A stretch of DNA of 64,000 nucleotides. Source: an uncultured archaeon. Its GTDB lineage: Archaea; Nanobdellota; Nanobdellia; Pacearchaeales; GW2011-AR1. Positions 16,122-24,120 of the stretch are shown one piece after another (the stretch's first letter is position 1; each line of letters opens with the position of its first letter). The notes beneath the pieces were generated by a model. That model made no database searches, was not told the DNA's origin, and saw only the letters and a program-made list of their open reading frames with translations. The DNA lies in the NCBI GenBank assembly GCA_902385625.1, contig CABMGE010000027.1, forward strand, positions 19,173-83,172, given 5' to 3'. The position numbers were made by a program, and so were the translations under genes.

Positions 16122-17573
16122 ATGAAACTAAAATTTAATAATAATATTCTAATCCTTGGATATGGATCTGTCTCAAGATGCACTCTTCCAATTCTATTAG
16201 ATCACATAGATGTAGCTCGGGAAAAAGTTACAGTTATTGATTTTGAGGATAAATCTGAGGAAATAAAACCATTTACAAAAACAGGAATAAAATTTGTAAA
16301 AGAAAAAATAACTCCTGGAAATTTAAAATCAGTTTTAGACAAATATGCAGGAAAGAATGCATTAATAATTGATCTTGCATGGAATATAGGTGCAATGGAT
16401 ATTTTAACCTGGTGTCATAATAACAATACAATTTATGTAAATACTTCAGTGGAGCTATGGGATCCATACAAACAAGAAGATATTTTTGAAAAAACACTAT
16501 ATTGGAGACAGATGCAAATAAAAGAATTAAAGGAAAAATGGGGAGATAATTCAGTTACAGCAATCCTAGATCATGGAGCAAATCCAGGACTTATTTCACA
16601 CTTTATAAAAAAAGGACTATTAGATATCACAGACAGGGCAATCAAAGATAAAAAATTCTCTGAGACAAAAATAAAAGAACTAATGAAACATAAAGAAAAC
16701 AAGGATTTTCCAAATCTTGCAAGAGTTCTTGGAGTAAAAGTAATACATTGCAGTGAAAGAGATACTCAGGTTACAAATAAACCAAAAGAAATAAATGAAT
16801 TTGTAAATACCTGGAGTATTGAAGGATTTAGAGAAGAAGGAATAGCCCCTGCTGAAATGGGATGGGGAACACATGAAAAAAAACACCCTCCTCTAGCATA
16901 CCAAGCACCATATGGTCCAAGAAATCAAATATTCCTTGCACAAATGGGAATGAATACTCGTGTAAAATCTTATGTGCCTGAAATCGGACCAATTGAAGGA
17001 ATGGTTGTAAGACATGGAGAAGCATTTGGAATCTCAGACAGACTAACAGTATATGATAAAGATGGACATCCAATTTACAGGCCAACAGTTCACTATGCAT
17101 ATATGCCATGTCATGAAGCTCTTGCTTCACTCGATGAACTTCGAGCAAGAAATTATGTTCTTCAGCCAAAACTCAGAATAATGGGAAATGAAATAACTTC
17201 AGGAAAAGATATCTTAGGTGCTCTTATAATGGGTCACCCTTATAACTCCTGGTGGACAGGAAGTATTTTAAGTATTGAAGAATCAAGAAAATTATCTCCA
17301 GGTCAAAATGCAACAACAGTTCAAGTTGCAGCAGGAGTTGTTTCAGCTGTAAAATATATGATTGAAAATCCAAATAAAGGAATTTTAATTCCAGATGATA
17401 TTCCACATGATTATATATTGAGTATTGCAAAACCATATCTTGGAGAGCTTCACTCAAAACCATATGATTGGACCCCTCTAAAAAGCAGACCAATATTTTT
17501 CAAGGAAAATCCAGAACATTTAATTCTAGATAAAGATCCATGGCAATTTGAAAATTTTAGGCCTCTGCCATAA
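16122..17573 (+). CDS. hss: homospermidine synthase
   Basis: Likely catalyses NAD-dependent transfer of aminobutyl groups to make sym-homospermidine from putrescine or spermidine. The N-terminus is a Rossmann nucleotide-binding motif (ILILGYGSVSRCTLPIL), followed by IDLAWNIGAMD, VNTSVELWDPY and LDHGANPGLISHF, blocks characteristic of the bacterial-type enzyme and its saccharopine-dehydrogenase-like fold. Length (483 aa) fits the family. I chose the ATG at 16122 because the TATA box is 29 nt upstream; the longer frame would start at a TTG inside the promoter. No spermidine or agmatine genes are adjacent. Its presence in an archaeon suggests lateral acquisition, though composition matches the neighbours. 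Confidence 0.88.
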   Translation: MKLKFNNNILILGYGSVSRCTLPILLDHIDVAREKVTVIDFEDKSEEIKPFTKTGIKFVKEKITPGNLKSVLDKYAGKNALIIDLAWNIGAMDILTWCHNNNTIYVNTSVELWDPYKQEDIFEKTLYWRQMQIKELKEKWGDNSVTAILDHGANPGLISHFIKKGLLDITDRAIKDKKFSETKIKELMKHKENKDFPNLARVLGVKVIHCSERDTQVTNKPKEINEFVNTWSIEGFREEGIAPAEMGWGTHEKKHPPLAYQAPYGPRNQIFLAQMGMNTRVKSYVPEIGPIEGMVVRHGEAFGISDRLTVYDKDGHPIYRPTVHYAYMPCHEALASLDELRARNYVLQPKLRIMGNEITSGKDILGALIMGHPYNSWWTGSILSIEESRKLSPGQNATTVQVAAGVVSAVKYMIENPNKGILIPDDIPHDYILSIAKPYLGELHSKPYDWTPLKSRPIFFKENPEHLILDKDPWQFENFRPLP

Positions 17574-17615
17574 AAATAGCTTATACAACTTTATTATTTT
17601 GATTCAGAATTAAAA

Positions 17616-18749
17616 CTATTCTACCTCTGTAATTCTTGAAAGTTTGTAAGCTGTTACAAATCCACTTATTTTAGGATTTGATTCATCAATTACATATTCT
17701 GGAAGACTCATTAATCTTTGGAGCTTTCTTATATTTCCTTCTTCGCTTACAGCTGCAATTCCTTCACCAATAATTCTTTTTGCAGCATCATTATCATACA
17801 AGCTTCCATTTTCGTAGTTTGCAACAATTTCAAGATGTGCAAGTTTTCCTGGTGTTGTCAACCACTGGCCCATTTTATTTGCAAGATATACTTTCCCTTT
17901 TCCTTTTGTTTTTTTATCAAGTTCTATTGCGCTACGATAAGAAGGATATTTTTCTTTTTCAAACTCTGCTACTGCTTTTTCAATAGTTTTTGTAGCATCG
18001 GCTGTATCAATTACTGCTTCTTGTTTTTTGACATAAGGATCAACCTTTCCTGCTTCTATAAATTTTTGATTATTTTCTCCAAAATGTTCATATGCAAGTC
18101 TTGATACTGTTTCTCTATCGGTTAGAACTGCAAGTTTATCAAGTGCAGCATTAAGAAAATCATCATGATACTCAAGGAGATCTTCTAAGTCTTCGCCAAA
18201 ATATTTCATTGTTCCTTCTACAATCTGATTTGGATCTATTAAATCCCTAAATTTATCAACAAGAGGAAAATAATGCTCTACCATTTCACTATCAATATCA
18301 TGAGGGCAAAATACCAGGCTATATCCGCTGTTTACAAGATCAGTTGCACTTTTCTTTATTTCAGGAACATCTAGAAATCTTCTAAGAGCACTGGATATTG
18401 ACTCCATTCCTAAAATGTTTAGCGGCTCAATTTGTGCATATGCTTCCATCATTACCTGTGTTCCTGAATGAAGGGCATCAAGAAGATCAGACATAAGTTC
18501 TGTATTCTGTGTTTTTCTAAAATATGCTGTAAGATTTTCCTGGCTTAAGAAAGCGCAAATATGAGTTGAATCAATCCCGCAACCAGATTCTTCACCGGTC
18601 ATATTAACTATTGCAGAATAAATAACAGCTTCACTTATTTTGTCTTCTGTTTTTCCCGAGTCAAAACCTTCTGTTTTTGCAAGTTTTATTACTCCAAGCG
18701 GCTTTCCGCTTTTTACAAGTAATTCAAGTGCAAGAGTTTTTTGTTCCAT
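17616..18749 (-). CDS. hypothetical helical protein (377 aa)
   Basis: Unrecognised soluble protein, largely alpha-helical and acidic, with no signal peptide or membrane segment. The N-terminus (EQKTLALELLVKSGKPLGVIK) and the C-terminus (GNIRKLQRLMSLPEYVIDES) suggest helical-repeat packing. A central segment (VFCPHDIDSEMVEHYFPLV) contains a possible D-x-D/His cluster, but nothing diagnostic of a known enzyme. It is a single gene, convergent with homospermidine synthase (42 nt apart). Codon use and length make it a confident gene. Function cannot be assigned from sequence alone. Confidence 0.75.
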   Translation of the reverse strand: MEQKTLALELLVKSGKPLGVIKLAKTEGFDSGKTEDKISEAVIYSAIVNMTGEESGCGIDSTHICAFLSQENLTAYFRKTQNTELMSDLLDALHSGTQVMMEAYAQIEPLNILGMESISSALRRFLDVPEIKKSATDLVNSGYSLVFCPHDIDSEMVEHYFPLVDKFRDLIDPNQIVEGTMKYFGEDLEDLLEYHDDFLNAALDKLAVLTDRETVSRLAYEHFGENNQKFIEAGKVDPYVKKQEAVIDTADATKTIEKAVAEFEKEKYPSYRSAIELDKKTKGKGKVYLANKMGQWLTTPGKLAHLEIVANYENGSLYDNDAAKRIIGEGIAAVSEEGNIRKLQRLMSLPEYVIDESNPKISGFVTAYKLSRITEVE

Positions 18750-18879
18750 AATATTTTTTTAGATGAAAAAAGGGTTTTTAATATTTTCTATCATCTAGAA
18801 TATGGAATATAAGTCATTTTGTTGCAATCTAAATATCTAGCCATTTTTAATAGAAAGTAAAAAAGCCTTTAGATAGTAC

Positions 18880-19074
18880 TTATATTTTCTTTCCCGCAAA
18901 TCTCTTTTTCATGGCAGTAGTAGGAAAAAGCTTTGCATATAAACTTCCCTGCCACTTAAAGAATTTATCAATGCAACTCTGGCATATGTCTGCAGAACAA
19001 GATTCATCAATTACAAAATGATTAAAATTAGCATCATACTTTTCAATTGGTTTTTTACATAAAGTGCAATCCAT
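18880..19074 (-). CDS. small zinc-finger-like protein (64 aa)
   Basis: A cysteine-rich protein with MDCTLCKKPI at the start and, after a HFVIDESC segment, DICQSCIDKFF: two CxxC pairs plus an extra cysteine that could hold one zinc ion. The tail is basic (FAGKKI). The layout, CxxC, about 25 residues, C....CxxC, is like the half-RING or zinc-ribbon proteins common in archaea. It lies 14 nt after the stop of the small membrane protein at 19089 in the same direction, so the two are probably co-transcribed. Specific function unknown. Confidence 0.72.
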   Translation of the reverse strand: MDCTLCKKPIEKYDANFNHFVIDESCSADICQSCIDKFFKWQGSLYAKLFPTTAMKKRFAGKKI

Positions 19075-19088
19075 TGGATATTCTAAAA

Positions 19089-19367
19089 TTAGTATTTCCT
19101 CTTTTTATTTTTTCTGCAAAAAAATCCATAAATCCAACCGATTAATATACCTGCGATTATTAAAACATAAAACATAGGAGAATAAAAGACAGCACTGAAT
19201 AAATTTCCAGTATAGCATGCAACACCCTTTCTAGCAACAGGATCATAACAATCAGCAATTGAATTAAAGCTTAAACGATTAAAGTGATAGATGACATGTA
19301 AAGTAAAAGAAATAATAAAACCTGCAATTCCACCCTTGAACCAATAAGACAATTTTTTCCACCACAT
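19089..19367 (-). CDS. small two-TM membrane protein
   Basis: A 92-residue protein with membrane segments at about residues 12-30 and 64-86. Between them is a loop with two cysteines (IADCYDPVARKGVACYTGN) that could form a disulfide outside the cell. The C-terminus is strongly basic (CRKNKKRKY), suggesting a cytoplasmic end. This is the general form of small archaeal membrane proteins of unknown role. It is probably transcribed together with the zinc-finger gene downstream; tRNA-Gln lies just upstream on the same strand. Confidence 0.7.
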   Translation of the reverse strand: MWWKKLSYWFKGGIAGFIISFTLHVIYHFNRLSFNSIADCYDPVARKGVACYTGNLFSAVFYSPMFYVLIIAGILIGWIYGFFCRKNKKRKY

Positions 19368-19417
19368 TTTCCAGTATTTTTAATTAATAACTATATATAA
19401 ATCTTCTTAAGAAAAAA

Positions 19418-19490
19418 TAGCCCCGCCAGGATTCGAACCTGGGTCACAAGGTTCAGAACCTCGTATACTTGACCACTGTACTACGGGGCT
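19418..19490 (-). tRNA. trnQ: tRNA-Gln (anticodon CTG)
   Basis: 73-nt cloverleaf on the minus strand. Acceptor AGCCCCG/CGGGGCT, D stem GTAC/GTAT, anticodon stem CGAGG/CCTTG with loop TTCTGAA (anticodon CTG), T stem CCAGG/CCTGG, discriminator A. The first pair is A1-U72, the identity element that archaeal GatDE uses to pick tRNA-Gln for transamidation. No intron and no encoded CCA. Confidence 0.94.
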
Positions 19491-19573
19491 AATAAAGTTT
19501 ACCGCCTGTACTTTTTATAAAGAAAAACCTCACTCTTTTAAATATTTGCTTATGTTTCTCAGCTCCAATAATC

Positions 19574-19581
19574 TTTTTAAA
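19574..19581 (+). promoter_or_regulatory. TATA-like box for the UDP-sugar dehydrogenase
   Basis: TTTTTAAA, first base 30 nt upstream of the ATG at 19604, implying a leaderless transcript. Confidence 0.6.
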
Positions 19582-19603
19582 CCTGAAAAATAAAAACATA
19601 CAT

Positions 19604-20470
19604 ATGAATATAGGAATGATAGGAGTGGGATTTGTCGGAGGAGCAACAGCAGAAGTTCTAAAACCATTCCATAACTTGTATTTATATGACAAGTATAAAT
19701 CTCCTTATAATAAAGAAGAAAATTTAGAAAACATTGCAAAATATTCTGAAAGTGTTTTTATTTGCGTTCCAACACCAATGCAAAAAAGCGGGGCAATTGA
19801 TTATACAAATATACATAACTCGGTAAATGAGTTAAATAATAAAGTAAATAACTTAAAAAGAAACCCAAAAGATTTACTGATAATAATCAGATCAACAGCG
19901 GTTTCAGGAACAACAGACGAGCTTGCAGAAAAATATGCATTTAGATTTGCATTTAATCCTGAATTTTTAAGGGAAAAAAATGCACTTGAAGATATGAAAA
20001 ATACAGATAGAATTGTAATCGGTGCAAATACTAATGAAGATAGGGAAAAAGCAGCATCAATTTACAGGCCAGTTTTTCCAAATGCAAAGTATGTTCTTAC
20101 AGATAGAAAAGAAGCAGAAATGATAAAATACATGGCAAATATAATGTTGGCAGGACAAATTGCACTTGCAAATGAATTCTATCAAATATGCAATGTTCTT
20201 GGAATTGATTATAATGAAGTAAAAGATGCTGTACTGCTTGATAAAAGAATTGGAAGAAACTTGGATGTTCCAGGTCCTGATGGGGATTTGGGTTTTGGGG
20301 GAAAATGTTTTCCAAAAGATCTTAATGCAGCAATACATCTTGCAAGACAAAACATGTACAGGCCATATTTACTTGAGGAAATATGGAGACTAAATGAAAA
20401 AGTAAGGAAAAATCAGGATTGGCTTAGTATTGAAGGAGCGACTTCTGAAAAAAATTTTAAGGAAAAGTAA
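19604..20470 (+). CDS. UDP-glucose/GDP-mannose 6-dehydrogenase family protein, lacking the C-terminal domain
   Basis: The family oxidises a UDP- or GDP-hexose to the uronic acid with 2 NAD+. Visible parts are the Rossmann start MIGVGFVGGATAEVL, CVPTP (54-58), RSTAVSGTT (96-104), FNPEFLRE (117-124) and the catalytic block GFGGKCFPKDL with Cys235. After the central domain only about 50 residues remain, so the ~150-residue C-terminal domain of full-length enzymes (~430 aa) is absent. All catalytic residues are kept and the end is a clean stop, so this may be a natural short form rather than a pseudogene. It stands alone; no glycosyltransferases are adjacent. Confidence 0.82.
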   Translation: MNIGMIGVGFVGGATAEVLKPFHNLYLYDKYKSPYNKEENLENIAKYSESVFICVPTPMQKSGAIDYTNIHNSVNELNNKVNNLKRNPKDLLIIIRSTAVSGTTDELAEKYAFRFAFNPEFLREKNALEDMKNTDRIVIGANTNEDREKAASIYRPVFPNAKYVLTDRKEAEMIKYMANIMLAGQIALANEFYQICNVLGIDYNEVKDAVLLDKRIGRNLDVPGPDGDLGFGGKCFPKDLNAAIHLARQNMYRPYLLEEIWRLNEKVRKNQDWLSIEGATSEKNFKEK

Positions 20471-20636
20471 AATTAATATTCTTTTATAATAAAATAGTTT
20501 TTTAAAGTAAATTTTAGGTTACATTCCCACTGACTAAATTAAAAAACATAGCTAAAACATTAAAATTCATATTAAATAAGATAGTACTTTGTCTTCCAAA
20601 AATAATGAATTTTGACCAAAATAACAATTAATAAGG

Positions 20637-20644
20637 TTTATAAA
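20637..20644 (+). promoter_or_regulatory. TATA-like box for eL41
   Basis: TTTATAAA, first base exactly 29 nt before the ATG at 20666. Confidence 0.65.
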
Positions 20645-20665
20645 CCAATTTTTTCTTCTATTCCT

Positions 20666-20776
20666 ATGAAAAGATCAAGCCGTAGATGGAAGAAGAAGAA
20701 TCAGATGCGTTGGAAATGGCAAAGAAAAAGACTTAGACGTGTCATGAGAAAGAGAAAACAAAGAAAATCATTCTAA
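20666..20776 (+). CDS. rpl41e: ribosomal protein eL41 (L41e)
   Basis: A 36-residue, almost entirely basic peptide, shorter than most gene callers accept. The last 23 residues begin MRWKWQRKRLRRVMRK and match the very short Arg/Lys helix of eukaryotic and archaeal eL41, which bridges the ribosomal subunits. The TATA box is 29 nt before the first ATG (20666), which favours the longer form with a 13-residue leader (KRSSRRWKKKNQ); the inner Met14 start would give the classical length. The gene is followed by the RFC small-subunit gene with its own promoter. Confidence 0.85.
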   Translation: MKRSSRRWKKKNQMRWKWQRKRLRRVMRKRKQRKSF

Positions 20777-20878
20777 TCATATTTTTAGTTCTAAAGGCAT
20801 TAAAGATCTTGAATTTTGGAGTTGTATAACTGTTAAAAACCAATAACACCGTTACCTTATCAATCCCCAACAATAATA

Positions 20879-20886
20879 TTTATAAA
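20879..20886 (+). promoter_or_regulatory. TATA-like box for rfcS
   Basis: TTTATAAA. Transcription should begin near 20908, downstream of the ATG at 20898, so translation most likely starts at the ATG at 20919. Confidence 0.6.
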
Positions 20887-20918
20887 ACAACTTTCATATG
20901 AGTTTCTATCTAAAAAAG

Positions 20919-21890
20919 ATGGAAGACTCAACAACGATTTGGACAGAAAAATATAGGCCTAAAAAATTTGACGAAGTTGTAGGCCAGAACGAAATCGTAA
21001 AAAGAGTCCAAAATTTAGCCAAATCAATGAATATTCCACATATGCTTTTTGCAGGTCCTGCAGGAACAGGTAAATCTACTCTTGCTTTAATTGTTGTAAA
21101 GGAATTATTTGGAGTGCATTGGAAAGAAAACTATCTTGAATTAAATGCTTCTGATGAAAGAGGAATAGATGTAGTAAGGCAAAAAGTAAAAGATTTTGCA
21201 AGAACAAAGGCAATAGGAAATGTTCCATTTAAGGTTATTTTTTTAGATGAAGCAGATGCACTGACAAAAGAAGCTCAGCAGGCGCTTAGAAGAACAATGG
21301 AAAATTTTACAAGCACATGTAGGTTTGTAATGTCCTGCAACTATTCTTCTAAAATAATTGATCCAATCCAGTCAAGGTGCGTTGTCTTCAGATTCAAGCT
21401 CCTTGAAAAAAAAGAAATAGAAAAAAGGATAAGAGTAATTATTGAAAAAGAGAAATTGCAAGCCGATGATAAAACTATAGAAAAATTATATGAAGTAAGT
21501 GAAGGAGATTGCAGGCGTGTAATTAACCTTTTGCAAGCATCAGCATCAATATCTCAAAATATAACTCCAGAACTTGTAAGTACACTTATTTCAGGAGCAG
21601 AGCCTGCAGAAATAAAAATAGTTCTTGAATATTCTCTAAGCGGAGATTTTTTAAAAGCCAAGGAAAAACTGCTTGATGTAATGCTAAAAGAATCTGTCTC
21701 AGGAACAGATGTTATAAAATCCATTCAAAAAGAAATATGGAATCTTCAAATAGATGATGAATTAAAAGTTCGTCTTACAGAAAAAACAGGAGAAGTTGAA
21801 TTTAGAATGGTAGAGGGAAGTGATGAGTTTATTCAACTAGAGGCACTTCTTGCAAGTTTTGTGCTTGCTGGAAGAGGCGTTATTAAATAA
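20919..21890 (+). CDS. rfcS: replication factor C small subunit
   Basis: Clamp-loader AAA+ subunit that, with RfcL, opens and loads the PCNA ring. Key points: WTEKYRPKKFDEVVGQ near the start, Walker A GPAGTGKST, LELNASDERGIDVVR, Walker B VIFLDEADAL, sensor 1 (FVMSCNYSSKI) and the SRC motif (QSRCVVFRF) with the arginine finger. The C-terminal collar helices follow. Length of about 323 aa is normal. The start at 20919 is preferred because the predicted transcript starts near 20908; the upstream ATG would add seven residues. It is followed after 18 nt by a small gene and then by rfcL about 0.9 kb on. Confidence 0.95.
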   Translation: MEDSTTIWTEKYRPKKFDEVVGQNEIVKRVQNLAKSMNIPHMLFAGPAGTGKSTLALIVVKELFGVHWKENYLELNASDERGIDVVRQKVKDFARTKAIGNVPFKVIFLDEADALTKEAQQALRRTMENFTSTCRFVMSCNYSSKIIDPIQSRCVVFRFKLLEKKEIEKRIRVIIEKEKLQADDKTIEKLYEVSEGDCRRVINLLQASASISQNITPELVSTLISGAEPAEIKIVLEYSLSGDFLKAKEKLLDVMLKESVSGTDVIKSIQKEIWNLQIDDELKVRLTEKTGEVEFRMVEGSDEFIQLEALLASFVLAGRGVIK

Positions 21891-21908
21891 ATAATTTTAG
21901 GTAATAAA

Positions 21909-22274
21909 ATGATTGCAGATCTAACTGAAAAGTATTTGAAAGAATTGTTTTTCGAAGATTTAGATTTTTTTAATCAGGCAATAAAATATGAACCAAGTCC
22001 AGTAATTCCAGAAGTTAAAGATCTACCAGGTTTAAAAATTAGGGATTACACAAGGGAGTATTCAATTGTTACAGAAAGAAAAGACAAAACAAATTTTGGA
22101 GAGCCTACAAAACCCTACTATATTACAACAATATGGGATTTGGAAAAGCAAATACAAGCACATGAAGGCAAAGAAATAGACACAGTATTTGCACATGCAA
22201 AAACAGATTCTTTCAAAGAGGCAATGCAAAAGCACTACTCTTCACTTCAACACCTAAATAACTCAGGATATTAA
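21909..22274 (+). CDS. hypothetical protein (121 aa) in the rfc operon
   Basis: Soluble, acidic protein beginning MIADLTEKYLKELFFEDLDF, with a central strand-rich part (YYITTIWDLEKQIQAHEGKE) and no cysteines or membrane segments. It starts 18 nt after rfcS and ends 11 nt before the next gene, so it belongs to the rfcS-rfcL transcript. I do not recognise a family. Co-transcription with the clamp loader hints at nucleic-acid or nucleotide metabolism, but nothing in the sequence shows that directly. Confidence 0.7.
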   Translation: MIADLTEKYLKELFFEDLDFFNQAIKYEPSPVIPEVKDLPGLKIRDYTREYSIVTERKDKTNFGEPTKPYYITTIWDLEKQIQAHEGKEIDTVFAHAKTDSFKEAMQKHYSSLQHLNNSGY

Positions 22275-22285
22275 AAAACCAAAAA

Positions 22286-22696
22286 ATGAAACTATTTATT
22301 GCATGCTCAAAGCATTTCTATACAAGAATTCCAGAAATAAAAGAAGAACTAGAAAGATATGGACATAGAGTTTCTCTTCCAAATAGTTATGATGCTCCAA
22401 TGAAAGAAGAAGAGATGAAAAAAAATGGGCTTGAAGCACATATAGAATGGAAAGCAGAAATGTTAAGACGTGATAAACAAAACATATTTCCAAATGATGG
22501 AATACTTGTTTTAAATTTTCAAAAAAATGGGCAACAAAATTATATCGGAGGAGCAACATTTCTTGAAATATATAAAGCATGGGAAATGAACAAAAAATTA
22601 TTTTTATATAATCCAATACCTGATAGTATATTCAAGGATGAATTAACTGGAATGAATCCGCAAATATTAAATGGAGACTTAACAAAATTAAAATGA
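22286..22696 (+). CDS. nucleoside 2-deoxyribosyltransferase-like protein
   Basis: 136 residues with the alpha/beta pattern of the nucleoside 2-deoxyribosyltransferase / deoxynucleotide N-hydrolase fold. It has an N-terminal strand MKLFIACSKHF, a helix IPEIKEELERYGH, a middle D-GILVLN strand and the block YIGGATFLEIYKAWEMNKKL, which matches the family pattern of Gly plus Glu on the helix before a final strand (LFLYNPIP). Members cleave or exchange the glycosidic bond of nucleotides, suggesting a pool-cleaning role. It lies in the rfc operon, and its stop overlaps the ATG of a 33-codon frame. The family is fairly likely; the substrate is unknown. Confidence 0.65.
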   Translation: MKLFIACSKHFYTRIPEIKEELERYGHRVSLPNSYDAPMKEEEMKKNGLEAHIEWKAEMLRRDKQNIFPNDGILVLNFQKNGQQNYIGGATFLEIYKAWEMNKKLFLYNPIPDSIFKDELTGMNPQILNGDLTKLK

Positions 22697-22794
22697 TAAA
22701 TTCAATAAAAAATATAAGATCGATAGATGAATTTATTTCAGATATTGGTCACAAATTGTGCTTTAGCACAAATAATGCAGGAGCATTACTCTAA
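22693..22794 (+). CDS. possible 33-aa peptide, ATGA-coupled, containing a hairpin
   Basis: The stop of the upstream gene overlaps an ATG (ATGA at 22693-22696) that opens a 33-codon frame ending at TAA 22792-22794, 5 nt before rfcL. The peptide (MINSIKNIRSIDEFISDIGH...) has no recognisable domain. Within it lies a perfect 6-bp hairpin, TTGTGC-TTTA-GCACAA (22756-22771). It could be a leader peptide coupling translation into rfcL, or chance. There is no homology support. Confidence 0.35.
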   Translation: MINSIKNIRSIDEFISDIGHKLCFSTNNAGALL

Positions 22795-22799
22795 ATAAA

Positions 22800-24020
22800 A
22801 TGACATTACCTTTAATTGAAAAATATAGAGCAAGCAAGTTCTCTGAAATAAAAGGCCAGGATATGGCAATACATGAAATAAAGACATTTTTCAATGGTTT
22901 CCCAAAAAAAAGAGCCTTAATTCTTAATGGCCCTGTTGGAACAGGAAAGACTTCAATGACAATTGCCCTTGCAAATGAATACAATCTAGAGTTATTTGAA
23001 CTAAATGCAAGTGATCTAAGAAATAGATCAAAACTTGAAGAAGTACTAAAACCAGCTTCAACCCAGCAATCACTTTTTAAAAAAGGAAAAATAATACTCA
23101 TGGATGAAGCAGATGGAATAACTGCCTCAGACAATGGAGGACTTCCAGAACTTCTGGTTTTAATAAGCAAATCAGGTTTCCCAATAATAATCACTGCAAA
23201 TGATATATGGCAAAGAAAATTTTCATTGCTAAGACAAAAATGTCAGATTGTTAATTTAAAAGAATTAAAAGAACCAACTCTTGTTGAAATAATAAATGAA
23301 ATATTAAAAAAAGAAAATAAACATCTGAAAAAAGAAACAGTAAATTTAATTGTAAAAAATGCCAAGGGAGATGTTAGGTCAGCATTAAACGATCTTCAAA
23401 CAGCAATAAGCCTTGGAGAAGATACGCTTTTATCAGAGCTGTCAGAAAGGGAAAAACAAGTAACAATCTTTGAAACCTTAAAGAAACTATTCCAAAGTCC
23501 GTTTAGTTCTGATACATTAGAAATATTTGATAATACCAGTATGGAACTTGATGAAATTGCACTATGGATTGAGGAAAATATTCCTGCAGAATATGAAGGA
23601 AAAGCACTTGCAAAAGCCTATGAGTCTTTAAGTAAATCAGATATATTTAAAGGAAGAATTTACAGGCAGCAATATTGGAGATTTTTAGTATACCAAAATT
23701 TTTTCCTTTCATTTGGAGTTTCATCTGCTTCAAAAGTAAAGTCGCAAAAATTCACCCAATACAGACCACCTTCAAGAATACTAAAAATATGGCTTGCAAA
23801 TCAAAAAAATGCAAAAAAGAAATCTATTGTATCAAAGTATGCGCAAATGTCCCACATGTCAAAGAAAAAAGCAATGAAAGAGAGTTATTTCCTTCCATTT
23901 ATAATTGACAAAAAAACAGAGGACAAATTAGATCTTGATGAAAAAGAAAGGGAATATCTACAAGATAAAAGAGGAGCAATAATTGTATCATCAGGACTAA
24001 ACAAATTTAGAATTAATTAA
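22800..24020 (+). CDS. rfcL: replication factor C large subunit
   Basis: Large clamp-loader AAA+ subunit. Visible are LIEKYRASKFSEIKGQ, Walker A NGPVGTGKTSM, LFELNASDLRNRSKLEEV, Walker B KIILMDEADGI, and sensor 1 (IIITAND). After the ATPase domain come the lid (KGDVRSALNDLQ, sensor 2 region) and a C-terminal helical collar. The end (IIVSSGLNKFRIN) lacks a clear PIP box, unlike many archaeal RfcL proteins. Length of 406 aa is on the short side for the family. No TATA box is seen just upstream, so it probably depends on the rfcS promoter. It forms the loader with the small subunit encoded at 20919. Confidence 0.93.
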   Translation: MTLPLIEKYRASKFSEIKGQDMAIHEIKTFFNGFPKKRALILNGPVGTGKTSMTIALANEYNLELFELNASDLRNRSKLEEVLKPASTQQSLFKKGKIILMDEADGITASDNGGLPELLVLISKSGFPIIITANDIWQRKFSLLRQKCQIVNLKELKEPTLVEIINEILKKENKHLKKETVNLIVKNAKGDVRSALNDLQTAISLGEDTLLSELSEREKQVTIFETLKKLFQSPFSSDTLEIFDNTSMELDEIALWIEENIPAEYEGKALAKAYESLSKSDIFKGRIYRQQYWRFLVYQNFFLSFGVSSASKVKSQKFTQYRPPSRILKIWLANQKNAKKKSIVSKYAQMSHMSKKKAMKESYFLPFIIDKKTEDKLDLDEKEREYLQDKRGAIIVSSGLNKFRIN

Positions 24021-24120
24021 AAAATAATCTAATTTCAGAAAAATTAATTATCTTTCAGAGTCATTTAAACACTGTTTTCTATAAACAAAAGCTTATAAAT
24101 TAATAATTCCAGATTAAAAA

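Noticed and set aside
20898-20918. Upstream ATG of rfcS
   Set aside because: It lies upstream of the transcript start predicted from the TATA box, and family members begin near the inner Met.
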